Below are positions 41,321 through 50,494 of a DNA stretch of 64,000 bases, piece by piece (within the stretch, counting starts at the first letter, position 1; each line of letters starts with the position of its first letter). The DNA lies in contig SVOB01000001.1 in assembly GCA_015066565.1 (NCBI GenBank), forward strand, positions 806,001 through 870,000. Reading direction: 5' to 3'. This stretch comes from Oscillospiraceae bacterium (lineage in GTDB: Bacteria > Bacillota > Clostridia > Oscillospirales > Acutalibacteraceae). Both the position numbers and the translations under genes were made by a program. The notes under the pieces are model-generated. The model made no database searches, was not told the origin of the DNA, and saw only the letters and a list, made by a program, of their open reading frames with translations.

Positions 41321-41912
41321 TCTTGTTTTCCTTTAAAAGATGTAAAAAGCTGCCTCTAAACACCTCGCCGTCAATTCCGTTTTTCTTTGCGCCGTCGATA
41401 TTACACTGAAGGTCGTCATAGAAATAACATTCGGCAGGATTTAAGGAATAGCGTTCAAGCAGAACCCGATAGATTTTATCCTCGGGCTTTATCGACTTTT
41501 CTCTCGCCGAAACCACTATGCCGTCAAAGAGCGAAAACAGCTCGGGATAAAGCTTTTCAAGCTCTGAAAAACGAAGCGGAGCGTTTGACAGCACATAGGT
41601 TTTCTTGCCCTCTTTTTTAAGCTGTTTAACATAATCGAGCGCTCCCGGGATAGGGTCCATAAGGCGATGCCAGTTGAGATAAACCTTTGTCGCTCCTTCG
41701 TGAAGCCTTTCGGGAAGGCGGGCAAGCACACGGGACAGAAATTCCTCTTCATTTATAAGTCCCTTGTCGCCGAGCTGCCATTCCTCAGACCAGATAAGCT
41801 CCTTTTCAACGAGCTTTTTATCGTCCTCGTCATCAAGGAACGCCGAAAGCAGCCTTTCGTCATTAAAACCGAGCAACACGTTGCCCATATCAAAAATGTA
41901 GTTTTTATACAT
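41307..41912 (-). CDS. HAD-family phosphatase, YihX-like
   Basis: 201 residues, HAD subfamily IA. Motif I is NYIFDMGNVLLGF: the second Asp of DxD is replaced by Gly (DMGN), as in the YihX (glucose-1-phosphate phosphatase) branch. TYVLSNAPLRFSEL is motif II with its Ser/Asn, SIKPEDKIYRVLLERY supplies the Lys, and YFYDDLQCNIDGAKKNGID gives motif IV. YihX-type enzymes dephosphorylate alpha-glucose-1-phosphate. Strong ribosome site AGGAG. It overlaps both the MFS gene (8 nt) and aroK (14 nt). Confidence 0.87.
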   Translation of the reverse strand: MYKNYIFDMGNVLLGFNDERLLSAFLDDEDDKKLVEKELIWSEEWQLGDKGLINEEEFLSRVLARLPERLHEGATKVYLNWHRLMDPIPGALDYVKQLKKEGKKTYVLSNAPLRFSELEKLYPELFSLFDGIVVSAREKSIKPEDKIYRVLLERYSLNPAECYFYDDLQCNIDGAKKNGIDGEVFRGSFLHLLKENKNENE

Positions 41913-43206
41913 TCTTTTCTCCTGCTTCTTTTATTTCTTTATTCTTATTCTTAACCAAGATTATCGCCGGGATAAGAGCGATTATGCAAACTGCCGCCGA
42001 CGCAAGAAAGATATACGGCGTAGGTACGTTTTTAACAACGCCGAGTTCAACATAGGTTTCCTTTGAGCTCTGAATTACCGCGTCGCCTATTGCAGGGCCT
42101 ATTACCATAGGAAGAAGAACCGAGAAGAACATTCTTATTCCCTGGAAAAGACCCGCCTTGTCCTCCGGAGTGTAGTCACGGATTGTAGCGTTTATAGCCG
42201 CCGAAACAACAAGGTTTGCGCCCATCATAACAGTACCGGTAACAGCAAGCGGAAGAAGCGTTCTTGAGAAATATACTCCGACGCAACCTACAGCGAGAAC
42301 TATAAGCATAGGAATTAAGAACTTATGCTTGCCGACCTTGTCGAGAACAGAGCCCATAACGATACTGAACACTGCCGAAAGGATAATAATAACTCCGAGC
42401 GGTATTGCGTAATCGTGAATACCGAGTCTTTTGTCAATATAAATTATAAGATACGGCATAAACACCTGATAAGCAGTGCAGACAATAGTAAACGCCGCGA
42501 AGGAAATATAGAGCATTTTATTTGCCTTTACAGTCGAAGGACGGAAGCCGTAAACGATATTTTTAAAATAGTTGTCCCTGTTGGGCTTTAAGGTCTCGCT
42601 CTCTTTGATAAGGAAAGCGCCTATAACGCCGCCGAGGGTTACAAGTCCGCCGACAACAAGATAGAACATTTTCCAGTTGCCCTTCTGGGTAAACGAGTCA
42701 AGTACGCCGAAAACGACAAGAACCGCAACGAGCGGAAGAGCCGACAAAACCGCCTCAACCCTTGCCCTGTTCGAATTGTCGGTTATATCCGTTACCCAGG
42801 CGTTGAAAGCGCCGTCGTTAGCCGTTGAACCGAAAAAGGTCATAACACAGTCCATAATAATAACCGTAACAGCCGCAACCGATACTGCATTAAGCGTCGG
42901 AAAAAGCTTCGCCGCATTGTCAACGGTAATAAACGCAAACGCCATTGTCGTAAAGCCCCAGATTATGTAACCTGTAACCATAAAGATTTTACGCTTGCCC
43001 ACCCTGTCGGACAGAGTTCCCATTACAAGCGTTGTAAGGGTAGCGACTATTGCAGAGGCGGCAACCATAGCAGAAATATAAGTGGTGTTGCCCGAAATCG
43101 TGTCATAGAGGAACTTGTTGAAATACATATTTTCAACTGTCCACGCAAGCTGACCGAAAAGCCCGAACAGTATAACCGAAGTCCAGATGCGTTTTGAAAG
43201 TTTCAT
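41905..43206 (-). CDS. MFS transporter
   Basis: 433 residues, twelve hydrophobic segments. TLVMGTLSDRVGKRKIFMVTGYIIWG is the conserved loop 2-3 motif of the Major Facilitator Superfamily, with a second related stretch (VMGSVLDKVGKHKFLIPMLIV) in the C-terminal half. The overall look (WVTDITDNSNRARVEAVLS, early WTVENMYFNKFLYD) recalls the GPH/sugar-symporter and related uncharacterised MFS groups of Clostridia. The substrate is unknown. First gene of a long minus-strand operon; the sugar kinase on the other strand starts about 145 bp away, so a sugar is a reasonable guess. Confidence 0.87.
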   Translation of the reverse strand: MKLSKRIWTSVILFGLFGQLAWTVENMYFNKFLYDTISGNTTYISAMVAASAIVATLTTLVMGTLSDRVGKRKIFMVTGYIIWGFTTMAFAFITVDNAAKLFPTLNAVSVAAVTVIIMDCVMTFFGSTANDGAFNAWVTDITDNSNRARVEAVLSALPLVAVLVVFGVLDSFTQKGNWKMFYLVVGGLVTLGGVIGAFLIKESETLKPNRDNYFKNIVYGFRPSTVKANKMLYISFAAFTIVCTAYQVFMPYLIIYIDKRLGIHDYAIPLGVIIILSAVFSIVMGSVLDKVGKHKFLIPMLIVLAVGCVGVYFSRTLLPLAVTGTVMMGANLVVSAAINATIRDYTPEDKAGLFQGIRMFFSVLLPMVIGPAIGDAVIQSSKETYVELGVVKNVPTPYIFLASAAVCIIALIPAIILVKNKNKEIKEAGEKNV

Positions 43207-43248
43207 AAAACCGCTTCCTTTTTTATCTTATATTTTATAATTATATAT

Positions 43249-43277
43249 AATTTACCACATTTTGTCGCTTTGCTCAA
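43249..43277 (-). promoter_or_regulatory. Promoter of the MFS-led operon
   Basis: Minus strand TTGAGC (43272-43277), 17-bp spacer, TAAATT (43249-43254). Confidence 0.5.
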
Positions 43278-43295
43278 TAGATTTAAAAAAACTTG

Positions 43296-43324
43296 TTGAT
43301 ATTTGAGTGAAAAAGATTTATTAT
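43296..43324 (+). promoter_or_regulatory. Promoter of the ROK kinase gene
   Basis: TTGATA (43296-43301), 17-bp spacer, TATTAT (43319-43324). It diverges from the MFS promoter only about 20 bp away, so both could share a regulator. Confidence 0.65.
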
Positions 43325-43352
43325 ATATTCAGTTCGTTTTTGAGGTGAAAAT

Positions 43353-44234
43353 ATGAAAATTCTTGCATACGACATCGGCGGTACTGCTCTCAAGTACGGC
43401 ATAGTCGACGAAAACTTTCAGATAAGCGATATTCACGAAATCCCCTCGGACGCCGAAAAGGGCGGCGCAGGGCTTATTGCGAAACTAAAGGAAATCTTTG
43501 AAAGCTACGAGGGTATTGACAGAGTCGGTATCAGCACCGCCGGTCAGATTAACCCCTATGACGCTTTCGTTATTCACGCTCTTGAAAACTTCCCCGGCTT
43601 TTCGGGAACAAGCTTTAAAGAAATCTTTACCGACGGTTACGGCGTTCCCGTTGCGGCGGGCAATGATGTAAACTGCGCGGCTATGGGCGAGGCTCAGTTC
43701 GGCGCGGGCAGAGGTCTTGACAACTTCCTTTGCCTTACCTACGGAACGGGTGTCGGCGGCGCAATTTATATGGATAAGCGTGTTATTATCGGTGACACCT
43801 GCTCGGCAGGCGAATTCGGTCATATCCGCACACACGTAGGCGGCAACAAATGCCCCTGCGGAGGTTACGGCTGCTATGAAGCCTACGCTTCGACAACGGC
43901 GCTTGTTCGCCGCTGCTCCCCGATTATCGGGCATGAAACCAACGGAAGAGAAATCTTTGAACCCGCTAATTTCTCAAACCCTGAAATCAAATTCCAGATT
44001 GACGAATGGATTGACGAAATCGTCGTAGGTCTTGTCAGTCTTTGTAACATTTTTAATCCCCCCGCAATCGTTGTAGGCGGCGGAATTATGAATGAAAATT
44101 ACATCAGAAATGAAGTGGACAGAAGGCTTCACGAGGTTCTTATGCCGAACTTCCGCAAGGTTAAATTGCTCAAGGCTGAGCTTGGCAACAAAGCCGGAAT
44201 GCTCGGCGCGGCGTATAACGTAAGTATTTTATAA
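43353..44234 (+). CDS. ROK-family sugar kinase
   Basis: 293 residues. ROK (repressor/ORF/kinase) protein without an N-terminal DNA-binding domain, hence a kinase. ATP-binding ILAYDIGGTALKYGIVDENF, active-site AAGNDVNCAAMGEAQFGAG with catalytic Asp, FLCLTYGTGVGGAIYMD, and the zinc-binding cysteines in NKCPCGGYGCYEAYASTTALV are all intact. Glucose, allose, mannose and N-acetylmannosamine kinases share these motifs; the substrate is not decided. AGGTG lies just upstream of the ATG. Monocistronic with a terminator. Confidence 0.92.
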   Translation: MKILAYDIGGTALKYGIVDENFQISDIHEIPSDAEKGGAGLIAKLKEIFESYEGIDRVGISTAGQINPYDAFVIHALENFPGFSGTSFKEIFTDGYGVPVAAGNDVNCAAMGEAQFGAGRGLDNFLCLTYGTGVGGAIYMDKRVIIGDTCSAGEFGHIRTHVGGNKCPCGGYGCYEAYASTTALVRRCSPIIGHETNGREIFEPANFSNPEIKFQIDEWIDEIVVGLVSLCNIFNPPAIVVGGGIMNENYIRNEVDRRLHEVLMPNFRKVKLLKAELGNKAGMLGAAYNVSIL

Positions 44235-44245
44235 CAATAATTACG

Positions 44246-44276
44246 GGGGCGGAAACATCCGCCCCCTTCTTATTTA
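44246..44276 (+). terminator. Terminator of the ROK kinase gene
   Basis: GGGGGCGGA (44246-44254), loop AACA, TCCGCCCCC (44259-44267), then TTCTTATTTATTT. Confidence 0.9.
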
Positions 44277-44280
44277 TTTA

Positions 44281-44311
44281 GGTTGAAATCAACCGAGGTT
44301 TATGCTAATAT
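44281..44311 (+). promoter_or_regulatory. ktrB-ktrA promoter with a dyad over the -35
   Basis: TTGAAA (44283-44288), 17-bp spacer, TAATAT (44306-44311). The perfect palindrome GGTTGAAATCAACC (44281-44294) covers the -35 box and may be an operator. Confidence 0.6.
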
Positions 44312-44347
44312 ATATAAAATAATCCATCACAGCGACAGAGGTGTGAA

Positions 44348-45688
44348 ATGATTAAAAAGCACAAGGGCATAAGACGCAGCGGGTTAAGCTCGTTTCAGGT
44401 AATTATTATCAGCTTTTTTGGATTGATAATGCTCGGAACGCTTCTCCTGATGCTGCCCGTTTCCTCACGCGAGAAGTGTGTAACACCGTTTTTCGACTCA
44501 TTGTTTACAGCGGTTTCGGCAACCTGTGTAACGGGGCTTGTCGTAAGGGATACCGCTACATACTGGTCACTTTTCGGTCAGGCGGTTATTCTTTTGCTTA
44601 TTCAGATAGGCGGCATGGGTGTCATCACAATCGGGCTGACCGTAATCAGAGCATCAGGCAGAAAAATCGGTCTGTGGCAAAGAAGCACAATGCAGGAATC
44701 AATCAGCGCCCCTAAAGTCGGCGGCATAGTAAGGCTTACGGGTTTTATTCTTAAGACCTCGGTAATCATCGAGCTTGCCGGCGCAGTTCTTATGGCGCCC
44801 GTTTTCTGTAGGGATTTCGGAATTTTGAAGGGAATCTGGTATTCGGTCTTCCACTCAATTTCGGCTTTCTGTAACGCGGGCTTTGACCTTTTGGGAGTCA
44901 GAAGTCCGTTTTCGTCGCTGACATCCTACAGTAATAACATTTACCTGCTTTCAATAGTAATGCTTCTTATCATAATCGGCGGCATCGGTTTCCTTGTCTG
45001 GGACGATATAGGTACTAACAAATTTCGTTTTAAGCGCTACAATCTACAAAGCAAGATTGTGCTTCTGACCTCGCTCATACTCATAATTGTTCCCGCAGTT
45101 TACTTCTTTTTCTTTGAATACGGTAATTTAACCATAGGAGAAAGGATAATCAGCTCTCTGTTTCAGTCCGTCACAACAAGAACAGCGGGCTTCAACTCAC
45201 AGGACCTGGCGCGTATGGACGAATCAGGGAACGCAATTATGATAGTCCTTATGCTTATAGGCGGTTCGCCCGGCTCCACCGCAGGCGGTATGAAAACAGT
45301 AACCTTTGCGGTTCTGTTCTTCGCCGCTGTTACGGTATTCAGCAGGCGCAATGATGTTCAATGCTTCAAAAGAAGGATTTCCGAGGAAACCGTTCGTACT
45401 GCGGGCGCAATTCTTTTCGCCTATCTTTTCCTTTTCTTTGTTAGCGGAATTATTATAAGCCGTATCGACGACTTACCGCTTTTAACCTGTCTTTTTGAAG
45501 CCGGCTCGGCAATAGGCACGGTCGGACTTACAGTCGGCATAACAACGAAGATTTCGCTTATATCAAGAATTATTCTTATGATTCTTATGTTTTTCGGCAG
45601 AGTAGGCGCGCTCACGCTTATTTACGCAGCCCTGCCTTCTGCCGACAACAATTCCCGCTTGCCGCTTGAAAAAATATCTGTCGGATAG
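44348..45688 (+). CDS. KtrB/TrkH-type potassium channel subunit
   Basis: 446 residues, the size of KtrB rather than TrkH. It carries repeated membrane-pore-membrane units: FTAVSATCVTGLVVRD, FHSISAFCNAGFDLLG, FQSVTTRTAGFNSQDL and FEAGSAIGTVGLTVGI provide the four pore loops, each with the selectivity-filter Gly. GGMGVITIGL and the GGSPGSTAGGMKTVTF gate region are typical. It forms the K+ (Na+-coupled) uptake channel; gating is by the KtrA ring encoded next. AGAGGTGTG precedes the ATG. Function is clear; KtrB versus TrkH naming rests on length and the short partner. Confidence 0.92.
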   Translation: MIKKHKGIRRSGLSSFQVIIISFFGLIMLGTLLLMLPVSSREKCVTPFFDSLFTAVSATCVTGLVVRDTATYWSLFGQAVILLLIQIGGMGVITIGLTVIRASGRKIGLWQRSTMQESISAPKVGGIVRLTGFILKTSVIIELAGAVLMAPVFCRDFGILKGIWYSVFHSISAFCNAGFDLLGVRSPFSSLTSYSNNIYLLSIVMLLIIIGGIGFLVWDDIGTNKFRFKRYNLQSKIVLLTSLILIIVPAVYFFFFEYGNLTIGERIISSLFQSVTTRTAGFNSQDLARMDESGNAIMIVLMLIGGSPGSTAGGMKTVTFAVLFFAAVTVFSRRNDVQCFKRRISEETVRTAGAILFAYLFLFFVSGIIISRIDDLPLLTCLFEAGSAIGTVGLTVGITTKISLISRIILMILMFFGRVGALTLIYAALPSADNNSRLPLEKISVG

Positions 45689-45698
45689 GAGAAAGAAT

Positions 45699-46343
45699 AT
45701 GGAAACTGCATTAATTATAGGAATGGGCGATTTTGGAAGCAACGTCGCCAAACGGATGGAAGAACTTCATTGTGAGGTAATGGCGATTGACTCCAATGAA
45801 GAACGCATCAATGAAATACTTCCCTTTGTAACCAACGCAATAATCGGCGACGGCACAAACGAAGAATTCCTGCGTTCGCTCGGCATCGGGAATTTTGATG
45901 TCTGCGTTGTTGCGCTCGGAGGTCATTTTCAAAGCTCGCTTGAAACAACATCACTTCTTAAAGACCTTGGCGCAAGTGTTGTTGTATCTCGGGCAACCAA
46001 TGATGTTCAGGGCAAATTTCTGCTTCGCAACGGCGCCGACGAGGTTGTTTATCCCGAAAAGCAGATGGCAATACGCATAGCGACAAAATACGCATCAAAA
46101 AGCATACTCGATTTCATAAAGCTTGATAACAGTTATTCAATCTATGAAATGAAGGTTCCGAGGGATTGGCACGGCAAGTCACTTTCTCAGCTTGATATAC
46201 GGAAAAAATACAATGTTAACATTCTCACAATTAACCGTAATCAAAATGTGTTTATTCCGTCATTTGATACTGTCATACAAGAAAACGATATTGCTTTTGT
46301 TATCGGCGAGGACCGCGATATTTACAAATGCTTTAAAATATGA
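45699..46343 (+). CDS. KtrA/TrkA-type K+ uptake regulatory protein
   Basis: 214 residues, one RCK_N domain plus one RCK_C domain. RCK_N (1-135) has the Rossmann motif ALIIGMGDFGSNVAKRMEELHCEVMAIDSNEERIN, with conserved Asp for nucleotide binding; RCK_C (about 140-214) has WHGKSLSQLDIRKKYNVNILTI and ends in VIGEDRDIYKCF. Octameric KtrA opens KtrB on ATP and may respond to c-di-AMP in the RCK_C domain in relatives. Start ATG 45699 lies behind TAGGAG, 10 nt after ktrB; an 11-residue longer reading would overlap ktrB. Confidence 0.93.
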   Translation: METALIIGMGDFGSNVAKRMEELHCEVMAIDSNEERINEILPFVTNAIIGDGTNEEFLRSLGIGNFDVCVVALGGHFQSSLETTSLLKDLGASVVVSRATNDVQGKFLLRNGADEVVYPEKQMAIRIATKYASKSILDFIKLDNSYSIYEMKVPRDWHGKSLSQLDIRKKYNVNILTINRNQNVFIPSFDTVIQENDIAFVIGEDRDIYKCFKI

Positions 46344-46357
46344 CTTTAAGCAAAAAG

Positions 46358-46385
46358 AAAAAGCGAGGAAGTTCCTCGCTTTTTT
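46358..46385. terminator. Shared terminator between the two K+ systems
   Basis: AAAAAGCGAGG (46358-46368) and CCTCGCTTTTT (46374-46384) with a 5-nt loop. It can stop both the ktr operon (plus) and the trk operon (minus). Confidence 0.9.
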
Positions 46386-46387
46386 TA

Positions 46388-47848
46388 TTATAATGATTTT
46401 TTCCAGGTGCTTCTCGAGAAGAGAACGAGTATCGGGAAAATCTCAAGTCGTCCTGCAAGCATATCTCCTATGAGCACAAGCTTTGAAAAAGCGGAATAGC
46501 CCGAAAAATTCAGCGTCGGTCCGACCTGCTCAAAACCGGGTCCTATATTGTTCATACAGGCGGAAACAGCCGATATGTTTGTTGTTACGGTAAAACCGTC
46601 AACCGAAACAAGGAAGGTACTGATTAAAATAATCAGCACGTATGCAATCAGGTACATTCCCGTATTCTTAAGAATTCTTTCGTTTACCCTCTGACCGTCC
46701 ATCTGAACTATTCTGACTTCGTTAGGATGAAGAATCTGGTGAATATTTCTTCTTAAATCCTTTATAAGCAAAACAACTCTCTGAACCTTGATTCCGCCGC
46801 CAGTACTCCCTGCGCAAGCGCCGACAAACATCAGCAGGAGCAATATAATTTTTGAAAAAGACGGCCACTTATCAAAGTCGGTTGAGGCAAAGCCGGTTGT
46901 CGTCATAATTGACGAAACCTGAAAAGCGGCGTGTCGCAAAGCCTCGCTCCACGTATCGTATAATCCTCGTATATTGATAAACACCATCAAGGTACAGGTG
47001 ACTGCCCAACCGAAATACACCCTCAATTCCGTATTCTTAAAAAATCCCTTGAAATTGCGCATCAACAGGAAATAGTAGCAGGAAAAATTCACGCCAAACA
47101 GGAACATAAATACGGTGCAGACATTTTGAACATAAGGGCTGTAATATGCAAGCCCGATATTTCTGACGGAAAAGCCGCCCGTACCCGCTGTTCCGAAAGC
47201 AGTGCAGACCGCATCGAAAAGGGGCATTTTCGGGTCCAGCTTCAAAAAGATAATGTTAAGCACGGTAAGCACAACATAAAGAATATAAAGAATCATGGCG
47301 CTCTGCTTGATTCTGGGAACTAACTTGCCGACAATAGGTCCGGGGCTTTCGGCTCTTAAAAGATGCATTGTAAAGCCGCCGTTTTTCTTTTCTCTGGGCG
47401 CTACCGCAAGAAGGAAAACAAGCACGCCCATACCGCCTACCCAGTGGGTAAAGCTTCGCCAGTAAAGAGCCCCCTTTGAAAGAGCCTCAATATCGGAAAG
47501 TATTGACGAGCCTGTTGTAGTAAAGCCCGAGGCTGTTTCAAAAAACGCGTCAATAAATTTCGGGATTTCACCCGAAAAATAGAACGGCAAGCAACCGACC
47601 AAGCTCATTATAAGCCACGAAAGTCCTACGCACACAAGTCCCTCGCGGGCGTAAAAGCCCTTTTTGGCGTTTCTGCAGAAGAAAAACAGAACCGCCGCCA
47701 CAGCAAGAGTCGCAAGGGTTGTTATAAGGAACCAGAACATCGTTCTGTGAGCGCCCTCGTGCATACATATAAAAATGGGCGGAATCATAAATGCCGCTTC
47801 AAAGGCTAAAATCTCTGAGATTATCCGCCCCATCATCCTGTAATTCAT
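46388..47848 (-). CDS. trkH: TrkH-type potassium channel subunit
   Basis: 486 residues, twelve-plus hydrophobic segments. Pore loops are in [54 protein letters not shown] and [36 protein letters not shown] and [17 protein letters not shown] are TrkH signatures. Filter 4 reads MNNIGPG. It builds a second K+ uptake route in this region. It is downstream of trkA (17 nt) in the same transcript and convergent with ktrBA. Full length with no frameshift. Confidence 0.94.
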   Translation of the reverse strand: MNYRMMGRIISEILAFEAAFMIPPIFICMHEGAHRTMFWFLITTLATLAVAAVLFFFCRNAKKGFYAREGLVCVGLSWLIMSLVGCLPFYFSGEIPKFIDAFFETASGFTTTGSSILSDIEALSKGALYWRSFTHWVGGMGVLVFLLAVAPREKKNGGFTMHLLRAESPGPIVGKLVPRIKQSAMILYILYVVLTVLNIIFLKLDPKMPLFDAVCTAFGTAGTGGFSVRNIGLAYYSPYVQNVCTVFMFLFGVNFSCYYFLLMRNFKGFFKNTELRVYFGWAVTCTLMVFINIRGLYDTWSEALRHAAFQVSSIMTTTGFASTDFDKWPSFSKIILLLLMFVGACAGSTGGGIKVQRVVLLIKDLRRNIHQILHPNEVRIVQMDGQRVNERILKNTGMYLIAYVLIILISTFLVSVDGFTVTTNISAVSACMNNIGPGFEQVGPTLNFSGYSAFSKLVLIGDMLAGRLEIFPILVLFSRSTWKKSL

Positions 47849-47865
47849 TTATCTTTACCCACCAA

Positions 47866-49224
47866 TTATTCAAAAATATCGTTAAGCTTATAAACAGTGT
47901 TGTTGCTGTTAGTTACAACCACAACCGTATCTCCGACCTCAAAGCTCGAATTACCGTCGGGAATTTCGGTCTTTCCGCCCCTTGTGATACAGGAAACAAG
48001 GATATTCGGCTTCAGTTTAAGGTCCTTAAGCGGAACGCCGCAGTTTTTAACGCTTTCATCAGCTATAAACTCAACCGCTTCCGCCATTCCGTCGGCAATA
48101 AAGTGAACGGCAATCGCCGCGCCTGTCTGGTTGTCCATAGCCCTGACATAACGGACAATGTTGTTACAGCAAAGCTCCTTCGGACTGACGACGCTGCCTA
48201 TCGGAAGCGAGTCAAGGAAGCTTGAGTTATCAACCCTGCTCATCTTCGTTATAACGTGGCGGACACCCGAAATATGAGCGTAAAGCGAGGTCATAATATT
48301 AATTTCATCCATACCCGTAAGGGAAATAACCGCATCGTAATTTGAAATACCCTCGCTTTCAAGAAGAGTACGGTTGCTCACGTCGCCGAGAACTATTGTC
48401 GAGCTTTCAAGCGCCTGAGCAAGCTCCTCGCAGCGAACGGGGTTCTTTTCGATAATCTTAACGGAAATGCCCGATTTTTCAAGCTTGCCCGCAAGATAAT
48501 AGCTCAATTTTCCGCCGCCGCAGATAAGAACTCTTTTGACCTTTCTCGAAATAATACCGAGGTTTTCAAGAAGCCCCGAAAGGTTGTTTTTTGAAGCGGT
48601 AACGAAAATTCTGTCGTCAGCTCTGAACTCGAAACTGCCGTCGGGCATAATAACCTTTCCGTCACGAAGCACGGTACATACAAGAATTTTACTTTTGACC
48701 GTAGAATACATATTATTGAGCTTTGTTCCGACAAGCTTGCTGTCGGAAGTGATTTTAAGCTCAACGATTTCTACCCTGCCCTTAGCAAAGGTATCAAGCT
48801 TCAGAAAGCCCGGATACTGAATAAGCCTGTCAATTTCTTCCGCCGCCTGACTTTCGGGGTTAACGGTCATTGAAAGCGCAAACGTGTCGCGCATATCGTA
48901 AAACTGCTTTCTGTATTCGGGGTTACGGATACGGGCGATTGTATGAAGATTTTTGTTAATCCCGTGAGCCGTCATACAGCAAAGAAGATTCAATTCGTCG
49001 GTTGCGGTTACGGCTATAAGAAGCTCGGCGTCCTCAACACCCGCTTCGATAAGCACGTCCTTAACGGCGCAATTTCCCTGAATAGCCATAACGTCGTACT
49101 TATCCATAATCGACTCAAGCACCGAAGCGTTACAATCTATAAGTGTTAAATCATGTCCCTCGGCGGACAACTGGCGGGCGAGCGTGTCGCCGACCTTACC
49201 GCCGCCGGCAATAAGAATTTTCAA
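47866..49224 (-). CDS. trkA: Trk system K+ uptake protein TrkA
   Basis: 452 residues made of two tandem RCK_N-RCK_C modules. The first nucleotide-binding motif is ILIAGGGKVGDTLARQLSAEGHDLTLID, the second RVLICGGGKLSYYLAGKLEKSGISVKIIE (about residue 225); each is followed by an RCK_C domain (VEIVELKITSDSKLVG and the C-terminal GVPLKDLKLKPNILVSCI). It gates TrkH. The start codon is TTG (49222-49224) with AAGGAG 8 nt upstream. It is the first gene of the trkA-trkH unit, with a strong promoter. Confidence 0.95.
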   Translation of the reverse strand: MKILIAGGGKVGDTLARQLSAEGHDLTLIDCNASVLESIMDKYDVMAIQGNCAVKDVLIEAGVEDAELLIAVTATDELNLLCCMTAHGINKNLHTIARIRNPEYRKQFYDMRDTFALSMTVNPESQAAEEIDRLIQYPGFLKLDTFAKGRVEIVELKITSDSKLVGTKLNNMYSTVKSKILVCTVLRDGKVIMPDGSFEFRADDRIFVTASKNNLSGLLENLGIISRKVKRVLICGGGKLSYYLAGKLEKSGISVKIIEKNPVRCEELAQALESSTIVLGDVSNRTLLESEGISNYDAVISLTGMDEINIMTSLYAHISGVRHVITKMSRVDNSSFLDSLPIGSVVSPKELCCNNIVRYVRAMDNQTGAAIAVHFIADGMAEAVEFIADESVKNCGVPLKDLKLKPNILVSCITRGGKTEIPDGNSSFEVGDTVVVVTNSNNTVYKLNDIFE

Positions 49225-49270
49225 CTTTTATTCTCCTTAATATATGTTTTAAATATAAATAACCTTTGAT

Positions 49271-49299
49271 ATTTTATACCTACTAATGTAGGTTGTCAA
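49271..49299 (-). promoter_or_regulatory. trkA-trkH promoter with a dyad in the spacer
   Basis: Minus strand TTGACA (49294-49299), 17-bp spacer, TAAAAT (49271-49276). The spacer contains the perfect dyad ACCTAC-TAAT-GTAGGT (49278-49293), placed where a repressor would block RNA polymerase. Confidence 0.75.
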
Positions 49300-49310
49300 C
49301 ACGAAAAAAT

Positions 49311-49345
49311 AACACCGAAAGCCCCTTTCGGGGTTTTCGGTGTTT
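49311..49345 (-). terminator. Terminator of the BadF-type kinase gene
   Basis: AACACCGAAAGCCCC pairs with GGGGTTTTCGGTGTT across TTTC with one mismatch/wobble, 2 nt beyond the stop codon of the minus-strand kinase gene. The T-tract is short on the minus strand (TTATTTTTTCG). Confidence 0.8.
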
Positions 49346-49347
49346 TA

Positions 49348-50334
49348 TTATATATCCTTTAAACAAAGCTTAATTTTTTCACGCTCCGAAACCGAGAAGC
49401 CCATCATCTCCGCAGCCCAGAGAACAGAGCCCACAACGGGCTTTGAAACGGAAACGCTGACTTTGAAAGGCATACCGCCTTTTTCAAGTCGCTTTTTGAT
49501 TCTGTTGATAATCGCAGGGTTTTCGCCCTTTATAAACTGAGTTCCGATAAGGGTTACGGGAATCTCCGCCGAGGTAAAACCGAGGCGGTTATATACTGCG
49601 ATAATATTATCAACGTAATAGTCGCCGATTTCTTCAAGAATATCAAACGCCTTTTTATCCTTAAGGTCGGCAGCCGCATAAACCGCAATAGCCATTTTGC
49701 GGATAGCTACCTCGTCATTCTTTTCAAAGGCCTGGAACGCCTTTTCGGGAACTCTCTCGGGCTTCGTGTCAAGGGCCTTCGACAGCTCTGAGGTGAGGGC
49801 GGTTTTCTCCCCGCCCCTGAAAAGCCAGTCATAAACTGCGCTGACGGCAAGCTGAATCATATGATGAGCGCCGCCTCTGTCGCCCGAAATCTCTCCGAGA
49901 CCGCCCAACTGAATTGCTTCGCCGTTTTCGTTAATACCCGCTATACAGCAGCCCGTTCCGTTAACCGCCGCAATCCCGTAACCGTTTTCACAGTTAGCCT
50001 TTATTCCGGCATAGGTATCGTTTCTTAAAATAAAGTGACGAAGTCCCGTGTTCTCAATCATATTGGCAATTAATTTTTCCTGATAGGGAAAATCAATTCC
50101 GCTTAAATTGAAACAGGAAGAGAGAATATCGTTGACGCTGATACTCCTGCTTGAGCAAATAATAGCGACCATTTCTTCAATTACCTTTTCAAGCTGAGTA
50201 TAGCCGCCGCGGAGCTTTTCGTGATTTGAGGTCGGGAACGAGAAAAGATAGCTGTCCATATCCTCAATTCCGTAAAGCACGCAGTGAGTTTTCGTGCCGC
50301 CGCCGTCAACGCCGAGAATATATTTTTCAGACAT
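49348..50334 (-). CDS. BadF/BadG/BcrA/BcrD-type ATPase, probable amino-sugar kinase
   Basis: 328 residues, actin-like ATPase fold. ILGVDGGGTKTHCVLYG is the phosphate-1 loop, ILRNDTYAGIKANCENGYGIAAVNGTGCCIAGI gives the phosphate-2 region, and LGGLGEISGDRGGAHHMIQLAV is diagnostic for the group that includes N-acetylglucosamine kinases. No CxxC for a [4Fe-4S] dehydratase activator is present, so a sugar or amino-sugar kinase is more likely than a benzoyl-CoA-type activator. I chose ATG 50334, behind AGGTGAC; a GTG three codons earlier is possible. Monocistronic with its own promoter. Confidence 0.83.
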   Translation of the reverse strand: MSEKYILGVDGGGTKTHCVLYGIEDMDSYLFSFPTSNHEKLRGGYTQLEKVIEEMVAIICSSRSISVNDILSSCFNLSGIDFPYQEKLIANMIENTGLRHFILRNDTYAGIKANCENGYGIAAVNGTGCCIAGINENGEAIQLGGLGEISGDRGGAHHMIQLAVSAVYDWLFRGGEKTALTSELSKALDTKPERVPEKAFQAFEKNDEVAIRKMAIAVYAAADLKDKKAFDILEEIGDYYVDNIIAVYNRLGFTSAEIPVTLIGTQFIKGENPAIINRIKKRLEKGGMPFKVSVSVSKPVVGSVLWAAEMMGFSVSEREKIKLCLKDI

Positions 50335-50373
50335 AACCGTCACCTGCTTTTATTTAAAAAGTAATGTACCTAT

Positions 50374-50403
50374 ATAATATTATTTTATTATCGTAAATGT
50401 CAA
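50374..50403 (-). promoter_or_regulatory. Promoter of the BadF-type kinase gene
   Basis: Minus strand TTGACA (50398-50403), 18-bp spacer, TATTAT (50374-50379), about 35 bp before the start codon. Confidence 0.65.
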
Positions 50404-50494
50404 CCTCAAATATGAATAAAATATTAACTTTCATTAATAAAAAGTTCACTTTCAGTTCACAGATTAATTATGATTTATTAAAAATTGTGTGTTA

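Noticed and set aside
44279-44347. c-di-AMP (ydaO) riboswitch before ktrB
   Set aside because: The promoter leaves a leader of about 30 nt, far too short.
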